From: Bordetella parapertussis
GTDB taxonomy: Bacteria > Pseudomonadota > Gammaproteobacteria > Burkholderiales > Burkholderiaceae_C
Direction: 5' to 3'
DNA: 40,615 nucleotides
NCBI GenBank assembly: GCA_945901125.1
Contig: CAMDKD010000025.1
Span: 1-40,615 of the forward strand
Part shown: piece after piece, positions 31,439 to 40,615 of the stretch
How positions within the stretch are numbered: position 1 is the stretch's first letter
How the letters are laid out: each line of letters begins with the position of its first letter
Notes under the pieces: model-generated
What the model saw: only the letters and a program-made list of their open reading frames with translations
The model's database searches: none
What the model was told of the DNA's origin: nothing
Translations under genes and position numbers: made by a program

Positions 31439-34400
31439 CTATTTCGTGAAATTCAGGTTACCGAAGGGAACCGGTGTGGCGTTAAACCCACTACAGCGAC
31501 TAGTCGCGCTATAAGCGAAGTCAAACACTATATTTTTACTGGTGTCCAAGCCCACCATGCGTTGGGGTATGGCGTACAACACCAATAGCGATTGGTCTGG
31601 GGCCATATAGGCGCTGGAACACACATTGGAATAAAGGCCCTCAGGATGGTCGTATTGCCAATCTTGAACTGCGGTTTTGGTACCAGCGTTCACGGTGTAG
31701 TAAGAAACCAAGCTATGCAAAGGATTGGGAGGCTTTTCGTTAGCGCCAACTGGATGGTTATTGCCACTGATATTGCCGTTGTTAAACACCATGATTTTTC
31801 CAGCAGCCGGAATGGACACTGCATGCTGGCCCAAGGGGTAGGTGCCGCCCGCATCCAACGTTAATGCTTTGGCCCGTAGCGAGGGAATGGTGTACCAGTA
31901 TTTGCGCGGGTCACCCAATATCCAAACAATTTCGCCCGTGTCGTAATCTAATTTGATCAGGAAATTTTGCCTGCTGGAAACGACGATGGTGTTGTCGTTA
32001 GCGTCATAAGCGGCGGCGTTGGCGTGGAACCAACTCTCCGCATTAAACATAAGGGTGTTGGTATCGCCCTGGCTTGTCATGTAGTCGCTCAGGATTTTTT
32101 TCAGGTCCCAGCTTTTGATGATATTTCCTGTTAATGGGTCAAACTCCACGACATCAGAATCTACAGATTTGGTAAACGTGATGTCCCTGTCATAAGCGTC
32201 AGAGTAATCTTCTGGCGGTATGTACTCCTTTCCGGGCCCTGCAGCTCTATCGTACAGACCCAAGAAGCCGGTTTTCCCCTTTTCCATGTTGTGGTGGAAA
32301 TTAGTGGCACCAAGGTATTTTTGGTATTTTTCCACCGGTAACTTCTGGGTGCTGCCATCCAGATTCATACGCACCATATTGAGGCTTTTGCTGTCTCCGA
32401 TCAGGAAACCATTGTCATACCAAGCTGAGGATTCTGGACTTAGGTCGCCAGAGATCACTGAATCTGTCGCATAGGTATAAGTCCAACGGATATTGCCATC
32501 GGTATCTAATATCACCGGCGAACCTTTAGCAAAGCCTCTGGACATGATGAAGTCGTAGCCAAGCGCGCCACTGGATGCGGTACGCGCTGTCTTGACGGTG
32601 ATGTCCTCAATCATGGGCGTAGGGCCTGCTAGGGTTGTGATCGTTAGCGGGCTTAAAGTCTGGGGATTACCGCTAGAGAAAGTCAGCTTCACACTCACCT
32701 GATTGGCGTGGTTGGCATACAAGCCGAATACCGGAATTTTGACTATGTTGGCCGCTGGGATCAGGTTTCTGCTTTGCAGAGCCGCTTTGCTCCAGGTAAT
32801 TTTTACAGGGGCAGAGAAGGTGCCTGGTTTAGCGGCAATCGTGGCCTCAAACGATTGCGCATTTGCCAGGCTAGCCCCTTGTAGCGTGATCTGTCCGATA
32901 TGCGCATTAGCACCTACCGAAGCGGCTTGGTATAGGCCATTGTTAAGCACACCAATCACGATATTCCAGTCGCCACTGAGCGTCCCTAGCACGCCATCCA
33001 TGCGTTTCACCGCCGCCTTCAGGCTGTAACTGCCCAGGGGCAAGTCCTGCATGGGGCGCAATTCCCAGTTTTGTTTGTCAGTACTCGATGCGTCACACAG
33101 AATTTCCACATCCTTGTTGCCATTAAATAAGCTGACCGAGAACGGGGCGGTAAGCGGTTTGCTGGTTTTAATCTTGATCAAAGGCTTGCGGGTATTGGTG
33201 CCATCGCCTGAATTGACTGGCACAGCCGGGTTTGACGTATCGTTCAAAACGGCAGTCACCTCAGTGGTTTCCGAAACGCCCACTAGGACATTGAAATTCT
33301 TGCTGGCGCTGGAAACCGGTTGGTCGCTGGCATTTCTAAATTCCACTTGCACCGTTTGTTCGCCTGCGGTGCGAAAGAAATAGCTGAGTATTTCACTGCT
33401 TCCATCAACAACACGCTTCACCACATCGGCTACACCGCCACCAAAGCGCCACACCACCGAGGTGATGGTGTCCAGCACATTGCTGACCCATAAGTTGATG
33501 GTCTCATATACGCTGGGATTGGACTTGCTTGCATTGACCTTATTCAAATCCTCTACAGCGACCATGTTGGCGGTGTCACTGCGCACCAGCATCATGGAAT
33601 AGGGGCCGAAATCGGAAGTCTCGTCAAGATAGTAGTAGTTGTAGTAATTGATTGGGGAAGAAGCGAAATTAAACACATCCACGGTGCCTTGTGCAATATC
33701 CCAATAATTCACGTTATCAATATTTGGAAAGTAAGCGCTAGTTCCCTTTTTAACTCCGGAGCTTTGAAGCGCCTTCAGTTCTTCCACCTTTGGAACGCGC
33801 CAACCCGTGCCTCCGCACAAACGGGCATCATTCAACGCCTTGACGTAGGCCTCTGAATTGCATTTCCCACCTGCAAGCCCGGTGCAAGTTCCACCACTTT
33901 CGAGCCCCTCAGGTTCCCCGCTGCCAACTTTATGGCGTGTGTACCAAGTGTAGGTGTAGCCCTTGTAGCGCAAGTTGGAAGCGCTGCTGCTCTTGTTTTC
34001 CCACATCAGGCCGGTGGTGCTGTCGCGCACACAGTCCCATTGGGTACCTGCTGCCTCAGTACCAGCGTCGCTCCAATTGGCGGTTTGATTGGTGAGCGGT
34101 TGTCCGTTACCCGCAATTTTGCTAAATCGCGATGGAGGAACCGTGATGGGGGAGGATTCCGGGATTTGTCCTGTTGCACTGTCACCGGGCCGCACCACCA
34201 CCGCTTTGAAAACATGGTCCCCGGCGACTAATGGCGCGTCAGGAATAAATGTCCAGCCATTGCGTGCGGCGTTGAAAGTAATGGTGCCAGCCAGTGGGAC
34301 GGATGAGTTATTGTCATACACCTTGACCGAATAAAACTGACCTATGGGAGCACTGAGAGACCCGGCCAGTGTGAACTTACCATTCAGGGCGGCAAGATTT

Positions 34401-37400
34401 GTGTCGCCTAGGCCTTTGACCTTTGCAGTTTGCGTGATAGGTGCCGCCGGGTTTACCGTCAAGCTGACACTGTCAATACCTACGCTTATGCCGTTTGAAT
34501 CTTTGTATTCAACAATAATATTTTTTTGACCTGGTGTCGTGTAGGCGCTTTTTAATATAAATGAACTGCCCCACATTTCGGGTGCCACGGATTTCAATAT
34601 CGTGGCGGAGCCATCCGCTACATCAGACGCAGTTTCGGAAAAGCTTACAAGTTCTTGCGATATAGGTAACCGAATATCACTTACCGTGAGCACGACGTCG
34701 TCCCAAGCATTTACTGTTGTATTTTCAACCGATGGGATACTGGAAAAAACAAGCTTGTAGGGAAGACTTCCGGCAATTGTCTTGCTGGGATTGCTTGCCT
34801 CTACTACTCGAACTACATAGTTTGCGACGCGCGAGTTACGATCAGTAACTAAGTATTCAAAATTACTTGTATTACCTGTATCCGCTTGGAACCTGAAATC
34901 TCCATCTAACTTTTCCCCATTTTCATACATTTCTAGTTTGTAATTTGAGTCTATTGTTGGCGTAATCGTGCCGGTCAAATTTATGCGTGCTTGCTTCGTC
35001 GCGCGCCCGCCATTAGCAATGGCAGTGGGTGTCAAATAACTGGCTTTTTTAGCACCTGTAATTGCAACTGATATTGCAGGGACTGATACCGCTGGATTTG
35101 TGGGGGCGACTTGCACCAGCAAATTGTCTGCACTTAAAGTTCTGGCATAACGATCCTTGTAAGTCACCGTCACGGCCATACTGCCATCGTAAGTGTAGGT
35201 ATTGCTGGTCGATGTGCTGCCACTTGTAGGTCTCGTCAAAAGCGTCTTGCCATCACCAAAATCCCAGGTCACGGTGCTCACGTCACTGCTTAAGTTGCTG
35301 GCAGTGAGGCTCACCGGCCCCCTCACTTTGGGATTGGCTGGTGAGTAGCTGATGTTGGCAGAGCCAATATTGACTGCACGCGGACTGCTGGCTAGACCCG
35401 CCAAGCCATCAAAGCGAAGCACTTTGGCTATGAATGCGTGGGTAGTCGCACTCAAGGGGGTGGCAGGGGTAAATGTCCATTGGCCTTTCCCATTGCTGTA
35501 ACTCATGGCTCCTGCCAATGGGGTGGCCGCGCCATTGTCATATACCGCAACGCTGTAATAATCTTTTAAGGTTGTATTGATATCGCTGGTGCCACTGATC
35601 ACCGGCGTGGTGTCTGAGGTGATGGCACCCTCCGACACGCTTAGGAACGGTTGCGATCTGTCGTCTTGCACATTGGTGATGCTGGCCGTTTGGCTGACCG
35701 TGCCCGTAACAACCCCCACGTTGATGCTGGTGCTGTCCAGCGTGACGCCAGCTTGGTCTTTGAACACCAGGGTGATGAGTTTGTTGCCTGTTGTCTTAAA
35801 CGCGGTTGTGATGTTTGACCATAAGCCACTGTTCGGTGCATTGGCGGTTTTGCTGGTCTGCCCGTCGAGCAAATCGCTTTGACCTATGTTGCTGCCTGGG
35901 CTGTCGGGGATGCTAAAGACCACACTCTTCACATTACTCCAGAGGTTGCTGAGCGTCAGCGTGATGGTCTCCAGCACATTGCTGCCGCCGCTGGCGATGA
36001 CGCTGTTGCCTATCTTGGCGGTGTAAGCATCGCTGGCAGTGCCTAGCTTGCTGTCAATGTTGCGCACGACCACTGCTTTGAAGTCGTGGCTGCCTGGTGT
36101 CAGGGTGCCGGTAGTGAAGCTCCATGTCTTGACGGCAGCATCGGCTGCCAATGTTGCCGTGCCTAAAGTTGAGCCGCCGTCCGTCACGCGGATGCTGTAT
36201 TCGCTGCCTAATGCATCGCCGCTATAGCTTCCGCTCAGAGTGACTGCCAGTGCGTTTGCTCTGTCACCGCTGCTAACGGGCGTACCACCACTGCTGGCTC
36301 CTGTGATGCTCGCCATTTGACTGACCGCACCCTCACCAACGGTGAATGTCAGGCTGGCAAATGCAACTTCCGTACCTTGGCTGTTTTTGTAGCTGACGTT
36401 GACATATTTAGGGCCTTGCGTACGATAGGATGTAGTAACGCTGGTGGAACCGCCCGTAACATTGCTGCTTATTCCCGGCCTGCCATCGCCAAAGTTCCAC
36501 TCGGCCGAAGTGACGCTGCTTTGCAGGCCGTCGACGCTGAAGGTCACCGTGTCCAGCACATTGGGACTGCTCGGAGTAAAGCTGGGGCTGGCTGTCACCA
36601 CGATGACGCTGCGTGACTCACTAGATAGGCCCAGCCTACCATCAAAGCGAGCGACACTGGCGGTGAATCGGTGTGAACCTGGAGTCAAGGCGCTGGCGGG
36701 TGTAAATGTCCAGTCTTTTTTGCCATTGGTGTATGTTGGCTGCCCTGGCAGTCTGGTACTGCGGTCATACACCGCTACTTCATAGAACTCGTCCAAAGCC
36801 ATATCCACCGTGCCACTGATAACCGGCGTGGTGTCTGAGGTGATGGCACCCTCCGACACGCTTACGAAGGGTTGCGAACTGTCGTCTTGCACATTGGTGA
36901 TGCTTGCCCTTTGGCTGACCGTGCCCGTAGCAACCTCCACGTTGATGCTGGTGCTGTCCAGCGTGCCGCCAGCCTGGTCTTTGAACACGAGGTTGATGAT
37001 TTTGTTGCCAGTGGTCTTAAACGCGGTGGTGATGTTTGACCATAAACCACTGTCAGGGGCGGTAAGGGTTTTACTGGTTTGGCCGTCCTTCAAATCGCCA
37101 GAAACACCGGAGAAGGTAAACACCACACTCTTCACATTGCTCCAGAGGTTGCTCAGGCTCAGGGTGATGGTGTCCAGCACATTGGCACTATTGGTAGCGC
37201 CCACGCTGTTGCCTAGCTTGACGGTGTAGGCGCCGCTGGCTGTGCCTGGCTTGCTGTCAATGTTGCGAACGACCACGGCTTTGAAATCGTGGCTGCCTGC
37301 TGTCAAGGTGCCGGTAGTGAAGCTCCAGGTCTTGACGTTTGTGTCGGCTGCCAGTGTTGCAGTGCCTATAGGTGTGCCGCCGTCCATCACGCGGATGCTG

Positions 37401-40400
37401 TAGTCGTTGCCTAATGCATTGCCGCTGTAAGTACCGTCGAGAGTAAGTGTCAGTGCGTCTGTTCTGCCCCCGCTGCTGATGGACGCGCCGCCACTGATCG
37501 CGCCGGTAATGCTGGCCGTTTGACTGACCGAGCCCTCACCGACGGTGAGTATCAGGCCAGCGAGTGCAACTTCCGTACCTTGGCTGTTTTTGTAGCTGAC
37601 GGTGACGTTTTTCGGACCTTGCTCGACATAAGATGTAGTGACGCTGGTGGAACCGCCCGTAACGATGCTGCTTATTCCCAGCCTGCCATCGCCAAAGTTC
37701 CAGTATGCCGAGGTGATGCCGCTGAGCAGGCCGTCGACGCTGAAGGTCACCGTGTCCCCCACTTTGGGGCTACTCGGCGTAAAGCTCGGATTAGGTGTCA
37801 GCACGCTGAAGCTGCGCGATGCACTTGCTAGGCCCGGCGTGCCATCAATGCGAGCGACTCTGGCGGTGAAAAAGTGTGAGCCCGGTCTCAAGGCTCTGGC
37901 GGGTATAAATGTCCAGGCTTTTTTGTTGTTAGGGTCGGCATAAGTCAGGTTACCTTCCAGTTTATTTGCATCGTCATAAACCGCTACATCGTAATAAGCT
38001 TTTGAAGCCGTATCGATAGTGCTGGTGCCAGTGATGACCGGCGTGGTGTCAGTAGTTGTTGCACCCTCTGGCACGGTCGCTGCGATGCCTGTGCTGTCGT
38101 CTTGCACATTGGTGATGCTGGCCGTTTGGCTGACACCACTTCCTATTTTGACGGTGATGTTGCTGCTGTCCAGCGTGCTGCCAGCTTGGTCTTTGAACAC
38201 CAGGTTGATGATTTTGTTGCCTGAGGTCTTGAACGCGGTGGTGATACTTGACCACAAACCAATGTCCGGTGCGGTAAGGGTTTTATTGGTCTGTTCGTCA
38301 ACCAAATCGCTTTGAAGATTGTTGTCGCTTAGTTCGATTAGGCTGCTTGGGCGGCTATCGGTGATGTTGAACACCACACTCTTCACATTACTCCAGAGGT
38401 TGCTGAGCGTCAGGGTGATGGTGTCCAGCACATTGGCACCATTGGTAGCGCCAACGCTGTTGCCTAGCTTGATGGTGTAGGCGCCGCTGGCTGCGCCTGG
38501 CTTGCTGTCAATGTTGCGCACGACCACGGCTTTGAAGTCGTGGCTGCCTGCTGTCAGGGTAGCGGTCGTGAAGCTCCAGGTCTTGGCGTTTGTGTCGGCT
38601 GCCAGTGTTGCCGTGCCTAAAGTTGTGCCGCCGTCCGTCACGCGGATGCTGTAGTCGCTGCCTAATGCATCGCCGGTGTAAGTGCCGCTCAGGATGAGTC
38701 GCAAGCTGTCAGTTCTGCCGCCGTTGCTGATAAGCGTATCGCGTAGGGGCAAATCGCCACTTTTGACCCCTGTGATGCTGGCGGTTTGGCTGACGGTACC
38801 GACCGCCACCGTGACCGGTAAGGTATCGGTCGCAAGCACGCCTGAGACATTTCTATAAGTGATGGTGACGGTTTTATTTCCCGGGGTGTTGTACCGGGTG
38901 GTGATCAAGCTTGCACCCTGGATGACGTTATTAGTCTGAAGCCCAGCTCCATCACCCAAGTCCCAAGCTACTGAGGTGATGCCGCTGTACAAGTTGTTGA
39001 CGCTAAAGCTAACCGTGTCCAGCACATTGGGGCTGCTCGGCGTAAAGCTCGGGCTGGAGGTGAGCACGATGGCCTTGCGTGCAGTGATGCTACGGTCACC
39101 CACTACCCCATCAAAGCGAAGCACGGCAGATTTGAAGGCGTGCGCGCCTTGGGTCAGTGCGGCACTGGGGGTGAAGCTCCAGTTTTTTTTGTTGCTTGGG
39201 TCCGTATAAGTCAGTGTGCCGGTCAGTGCAGTTCCATTGTCGTAGACAACCACATCGTAATAACCCCTTAAAGCTGCATCAATCTCATCGATGTTGCTGG
39301 TGCCGCTGATCAGTGGTTGGGTGTCTCGCGTGCTGGTGTCATTAGGGATTTCAGCCGCTATCGGTGTTGCATGGTTTTTGATGCTGCTGATGTTTGCCGT
39401 TTGGCTGACCGTGCCCGCAGCAACCTCCAGGTTGATGCTGGTGCTGTCCAGCGTATTGCCCGTGCCGTTAGCGCCGACTTTGAACACCAGGTTGATGATT
39501 TTTTGGCCTGTCGTCTTAAAGGCCGTGGTGACGCTTGACCACGCACCAGCGTCTGGTGCATTGACGGTTTTACTGGTTTGGCCGTCCAGCACATCGCCAG
39601 AATCACCGGAGAAGGTAAACACCACACTCTTGACGCTGTTCCAGAGATTGCTCAGGCTCAGGGTGATGGTGTCTAGTAAGTTGGCACCACTGGGGGCACT
39701 GACGCTGTTGCCTATCTTGATGGTGTAAGCATCGCTGGCAATGCCTAGCTTGCTGCCAGAGTTAGAGTAGCGAACGACCACGGCTTTGAAGTCGTGGCTG
39801 CCTGCTGTCAGGGTGCCGGTAGTGAAGCTCCAGGTCTTGGCGTTTGTGTCGGCTGCCAGTGTTGCAGTGCCTAAAGTTGAGCCGCCGTCCGTCACGCGGA
39901 TGCTGTAGTCGCTGCCTAATGCATTGCCGCTGTATGTGCCGCTCAGAGTGACTGCCAGTGCGTTTGCTCTGTCACCGCTGTTTATGATGGAGGTATTGCT
40001 GCTGCTCGCGCCGGTAATGCTGGCGGTTTGCATCACGCCGCTTAAAGCTTGAGCAACCGCTTCTTGACAGCCCGTGCCACCAATATCACTGGCGCATGCA
40101 GACGTCGTTGCGCTGAGCTCTTGGGCCTTGGACTGAATGTAAGGCAGCACGTCGAGCATGGCATCCACCATGGCTGCTTGCTTTTGCACATCGGTGTCAT
40201 AACTCTGCAGTACCAGCTTGGAAGGATCTTGCATTAAAGCGGCCAGCATTTTGGCGGCCATGCGCGCCAGGGCATCTTTGCTTTGGATGTAGTCGATGCG
40301 GGGGTCGCCCACTGAAGTGCTGATTTGCAAATTGGCCTGGGCGGTGGTTTTGCCGCCTTTGTCTACCATGTGTTGCACCAGAGTGCTGAGCGGGCTGACG

Positions 40401-40615
40401 ATGGCCGATTGGCCTGCCAGTGCGCTCATGGTGTAGGCCTTGCCAACGGTTGATTTAGGGTCGTCCGAATCAATCGCATCGGCGGGGATGTAGGCCACGA
40501 TGGGGTATTTGCCTACATCCTCCAGTGGTATATCTAAAACGACTTTACCGTCTGCACCGGTTTTGCCCTGGGTTTCGCCGCTATCGCAACTGCCGTTTTT
40601 GTTTTTGTCAACGCA
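31439..40615 (-). CDS. Giant repetitive surface protein with DUF1566 and C-terminal arylsulfotransferase-like domain (5' end outside window)
   Basis: An open frame continuing to the window edge gives at least 3058 residues. An apparent GTG start at 40498 is internal, since 39 more in-frame codons (CVDKNKNGSCDSGET...) precede it. In order: an SdrD/carboxypeptidase-like opening module; helical segment to about residue 195; four long super-repeats of 401-422 residues (about 196-1844), each made of an Ig-like strand block (SIRVTDGGSTLGTATLAADT) and a PKD-like block (WNFGDGR); two degenerate repeats; a DUF1566 module (about 2178-2352: TTGLMWENK, TGWRVPKVEELKAL); another Ig-like part; then an ASST domain (about 2658-3058). 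That domain keeps FHHNMEKGK, WFHANAAAYD, VVSSRQNFLIKLDYDTGEIV and the GQHAV block, which hold the His and Arg residues of bacterial arylsulfate sulfotransferases. Export is expected; the signal peptide is not in view. Confidence 0.85.
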   Translation of the reverse strand, partial: CVDKNKNGSCDSGETQGKTGADGKVVLDIPLEDVGKYPIVAYIPADAIDSDDPKSTVGKAYTMSALAGQSAIVSPLSTLVQHMVDKGGKTTAQANLQISTSVGDPRIDYIQSKDALARMAAKMLAALMQDPSKLVLQSYDTDVQKQAAMVDAMLDVLPYIQSKAQELSATTSACASDIGGTGCQEAVAQALSGVMQTASITGASSSNTSIINSGDRANALAVTLSGTYSGNALGSDYSIRVTDGGSTLGTATLAADTNAKTWSFTTGTLTAGSHDFKAVVVRYSNSGSKLGIASDAYTIKIGNSVSAPSGANLLDTITLSLSNLWNSVKSVVFTFSGDSGDVLDGQTSKTVNAPDAGAWSSVTTAFKTTGQKIINLVFKVGANGTGNTLDSTSINLEVAAGTVSQTANISSIKNHATPIAAEIPNDTSTRDTQPLISGTSNIDEIDAALRGYYDVVVYDNGTALTGTLTYTDPSNKKNWSFTPSAALTQGAHAFKSAVLRFDGVVGDRSITARKAIVLTSSPSFTPSSPNVLDTVSFSVNNLYSGITSVAWDLGDGAGLQTNNVIQGASLITTRYNTPGNKTVTITYRNVSGVLATDTLPVTVAVGTVSQTASITGVKSGDLPLRDTLISNGGRTDSLRLILSGTYTGDALGSDYSIRVTDGGTTLGTATLAADTNAKTWSFTTATLTAGSHDFKAVVVRNIDSKPGAASGAYTIKLGNSVGATNGANVLDTITLTLSNLWSNVKSVVFNITDSRPSSLIELSDNNLQSDLVDEQTNKTLTAPDIGLWSSITTAFKTSGNKIINLVFKDQAGSTLDSSNITVKIGSGVSQTASITNVQDDSTGIAATVPEGATTTDTTPVITGTSTIDTASKAYYDVAVYDDANKLEGNLTYADPNNKKAWTFIPARALRPGSHFFTARVARIDGTPGLASASRSFSVLTPNPSFTPSSPKVGDTVTFSVDGLLSGITSAYWNFGDGRLGISSIVTGGSTSVTTSYVEQGPKNVTVSYKNSQGTEVALAGLILTVGEGSVSQTASITGAISGGASISSGGRTDALTLTLDGTYSGNALGNDYSIRVMDGGTPIGTATLAADTNVKTWSFTTGTLTAGSHDFKAVVVRNIDSKPGTASGAYTVKLGNSVGATNSANVLDTITLSLSNLWSNVKSVVFTFSGVSGDLKDGQTSKTLTAPDSGLWSNITTAFKTTGNKIINLVFKDQAGGTLDSTSINVEVATGTVSQRASITNVQDDSSQPFVSVSEGAITSDTTPVISGTVDMALDEFYEVAVYDRSTRLPGQPTYTNGKKDWTFTPASALTPGSHRFTASVARFDGRLGLSSESRSVIVVTASPSFTPSSPNVLDTVTFSVDGLQSSVTSAEWNFGDGRPGISSNVTGGSTSVTTSYRTQGPKYVNVSYKNSQGTEVAFASLTFTVGEGAVSQMASITGASSGGTPVSSGDRANALAVTLSGSYSGDALGSEYSIRVTDGGSTLGTATLAADAAVKTWSFTTGTLTPGSHDFKAVVVRNIDSKLGTASDAYTAKIGNSVIASGGSNVLETITLTLSNLWSNVKSVVFSIPDSPGSNIGQSDLLDGQTSKTANAPNSGLWSNITTAFKTTGNKLITLVFKDQAGVTLDSTSINVGVVTGTVSQTASITNVQDDRSQPFLSVSEGAITSDTTPVISGTSDINTTLKDYYSVAVYDNGAATPLAGAMSYSNGKGQWTFTPATPLSATTHAFIAKVLRFDGLAGLASSPRAVNIGSANISYSPANPKVRGPVSLTASNLSSDVSTVTWDFGDGKTLLTRPTSGSTSTSNTYTYDGSMAVTVTYKDRYARTLSADNLLVQVAPTNPAVSVPAISVAITGAKKASYLTPTAIANGGRATKQARINLTGTITPTIDSNYKLEMYENGEKLDGDFRFQADTGNTSNFEYLVTDRNSRVANYVVRVVEASNPSKTIAGSLPYKLVFSSIPSVENTTVNAWDDVVLTVSDIRLPISQELVSFSETASDVADGSATILKSVAPEMWGSSFILKSAYTTPGQKNIIVEYKDSNGISVGIDSVSLTVNPAAPITQTAKVKGLGDTNLAALNGKFTLAGSLSAPIGQFYSVKVYDNNSSVPLAGTITFNAARNGWTFIPDAPLVAGDHVFKAVVVRPGDSATGQIPESSPITVPPSRFSKIAGNGQPLTNQTANWSDAGTEAAGTQWDCVRDSTTGLMWENKSSSASNLRYKGYTYTWYTRHKVGSGEPEGLESGGTCTGLAGGKCNSEAYVKALNDARLCGGTGWRVPKVEELKALQSSGVKKGTSAYFPNIDNVNYWDIAQGTVDVFNFASSPINYYNYYYLDETSDFGPYSMMLVRSDTANMVAVEDLNKVNASKSNPSVYETINLWVSNVLDTITSVVWRFGGGVADVVKRVVDGSSEILSYFFRTAGEQTVQVEFRNASDQPVSSASKNFNVLVGVSETTEVTAVLNDTSNPAVPVNSGDGTNTRKPLIKIKTSKPLTAPFSVSLFNGNKDVEILCDASSTDKQNWELRPMQDLPLGSYSLKAAVKRMDGVLGTLSGDWNIVIGVLNNGLYQAASVGANAHIGQITLQGASLANAQSFEATIAAKPGTFSAPVKITWSKAALQSRNLIPAANIVKIPVFGLYANHANQVSVKLTFSSGNPQTLSPLTITTLAGPTPMIEDITVKTARTASSGALGYDFIMSRGFAKGSPVILDTDGNIRWTYTYATDSVISGDLSPESSAWYDNGFLIGDSKSLNMVRMNLDGSTQKLPVEKYQKYLGATNFHHNMEKGKTGFLGLYDRAAGPGKEYIPPEDYSDAYDRDITFTKSVDSDVVEFDPLTGNIIKSWDLKKILSDYMTSQGDTNTLMFNAESWFHANAAAYDANDNTIVVSSRQNFLIKLDYDTGEIVWILGDPRKYWYTIPSLRAKALTLDAGGTYPLGQHAVSIPAAGKIMVFNNGNISGNNHPVGANEKPPNPLHSLVSYYTVNAGTKTAVQDWQYDHPEGLYSNVCSSAYMAPDQSLLVLYAIPQRMVGLDTSKNIVFDFAYSATSRCSGFNATPVPFGNLNFTK
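35084..36319 (-). repeat. Super-repeat unit 4 (Ig-like + PKD-like, 412 aa)
   Basis: Last complete copy of the tandem unit. It opens QMASITGASSGG and contains WTFTPATPLSATTH and TWDFGDGK. The PKD half is the most diverged of the four. Confidence 0.7.
36320..37522 (-). repeat. Super-repeat unit 3 (401 aa)
   Basis: Opens QTASITGAISGG. Shares long near-identical DNA stretches with units 2 and 4, for example at the LSNLWSNVKSVVF and TSDTTPVISGT segments. Confidence 0.75.
37523..38788 (-). repeat. Super-repeat unit 2 (422 aa)
   Basis: Opens QTASITGVKSGDLPLRD. Contains the longest insertion among the units, in the NITDSRPSSLIELSDNN segment. Confidence 0.75.
38789..40030 (-). repeat. Super-repeat unit 1 (414 aa)
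   Basis: Opens QTASITGASSSNTSI. Its second half (QTANISSIKNHATPIAAE onward) is more diverged from the others than its first half. Confidence 0.75.

Noticed and set aside
35084..40030. CRISPR-like or intergenic repeat array
   Set aside because: The periodicity is about 1.2 kb, in frame, and encodes Ig/PKD-like domains.
40496..40498. GTG as start codon of the giant protein
   Set aside because: The frame stays open through the remaining 117 bases to the window edge and encodes a recognisable secreted-protein module, so the GTG is internal.

Overview
The window is chromosomal DNA from a betaproteobacterium, most likely Burkholderiales and possibly Comamonadaceae-like. I infer this from the gene order pyrG-kdsA-eno-ftsB, the dapA-bamC-metallohydrolase order, a Bug-type (tripartite tricarboxylate) binding protein, the betaproteobacterial style of topoisomerase IV genes, and a moderate to high GC housekeeping backbone with AT-rich accessory gaps. 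No rRNA, tRNA or CRISPR array was seen.

Layout. 1-150: the 3' end of an IS4-type transposase and its element end. 278-10676: housekeeping genes. These are yajQ (-); murB, a Bug-type binding protein and xerD (+, overlapping); a DUF455 ferritin-like protein (-); a gamma-carbonic anhydrase and hslO (+, overlapping); and a minus-strand operon pyrG > kdsA > eno > ftsB > small conserved protein. 10677-16250: an accessory island. It holds three tandem DUF1566 exported proteins with hypervariable C-termini, a Fic enzyme, an orphan AbrB-type antitoxin, and a two-gene ImmA/IrrE protease plus PIN-like unit. 16353-25744: housekeeping resumes with coaBC, dut, a SlyD-like FKBP, a RoxA-like ribosomal oxygenase, a tiny lipoprotein, the dapA > bamC > metallohydrolase operon, and an MFS > 45-aa membrane protein > SDR > methyltransferase operon. 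25855-31246: parE and parC with a Bro-N antirepressor-like gene between them. 31439 to the window end: one giant minus-strand gene, still open at the window edge. It encodes at least 3058 residues of Ig/PKD-like repeats, an internal DUF1566 module and a C-terminal arylsulfotransferase-like domain.

Most notable. The three DUF1566 genes at 11046-12904 look like target genes of a diversity-generating retroelement (DGR). Their C-terminal codons differ mainly at the first two positions while the third is usually C, as expected from AAC-rich template codons. The variable stretch sits between constant blocks and is followed in all three genes by the same GT-rich tail, resembling a DGR initiation-of-mutagenic-homing sequence. 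The last copy alone has a small GC hairpin just downstream. No reverse transcriptase or template repeat is visible here, so the cassette would have to lie elsewhere in the genome or have been lost. The same domain family recurs inside the giant surface protein.
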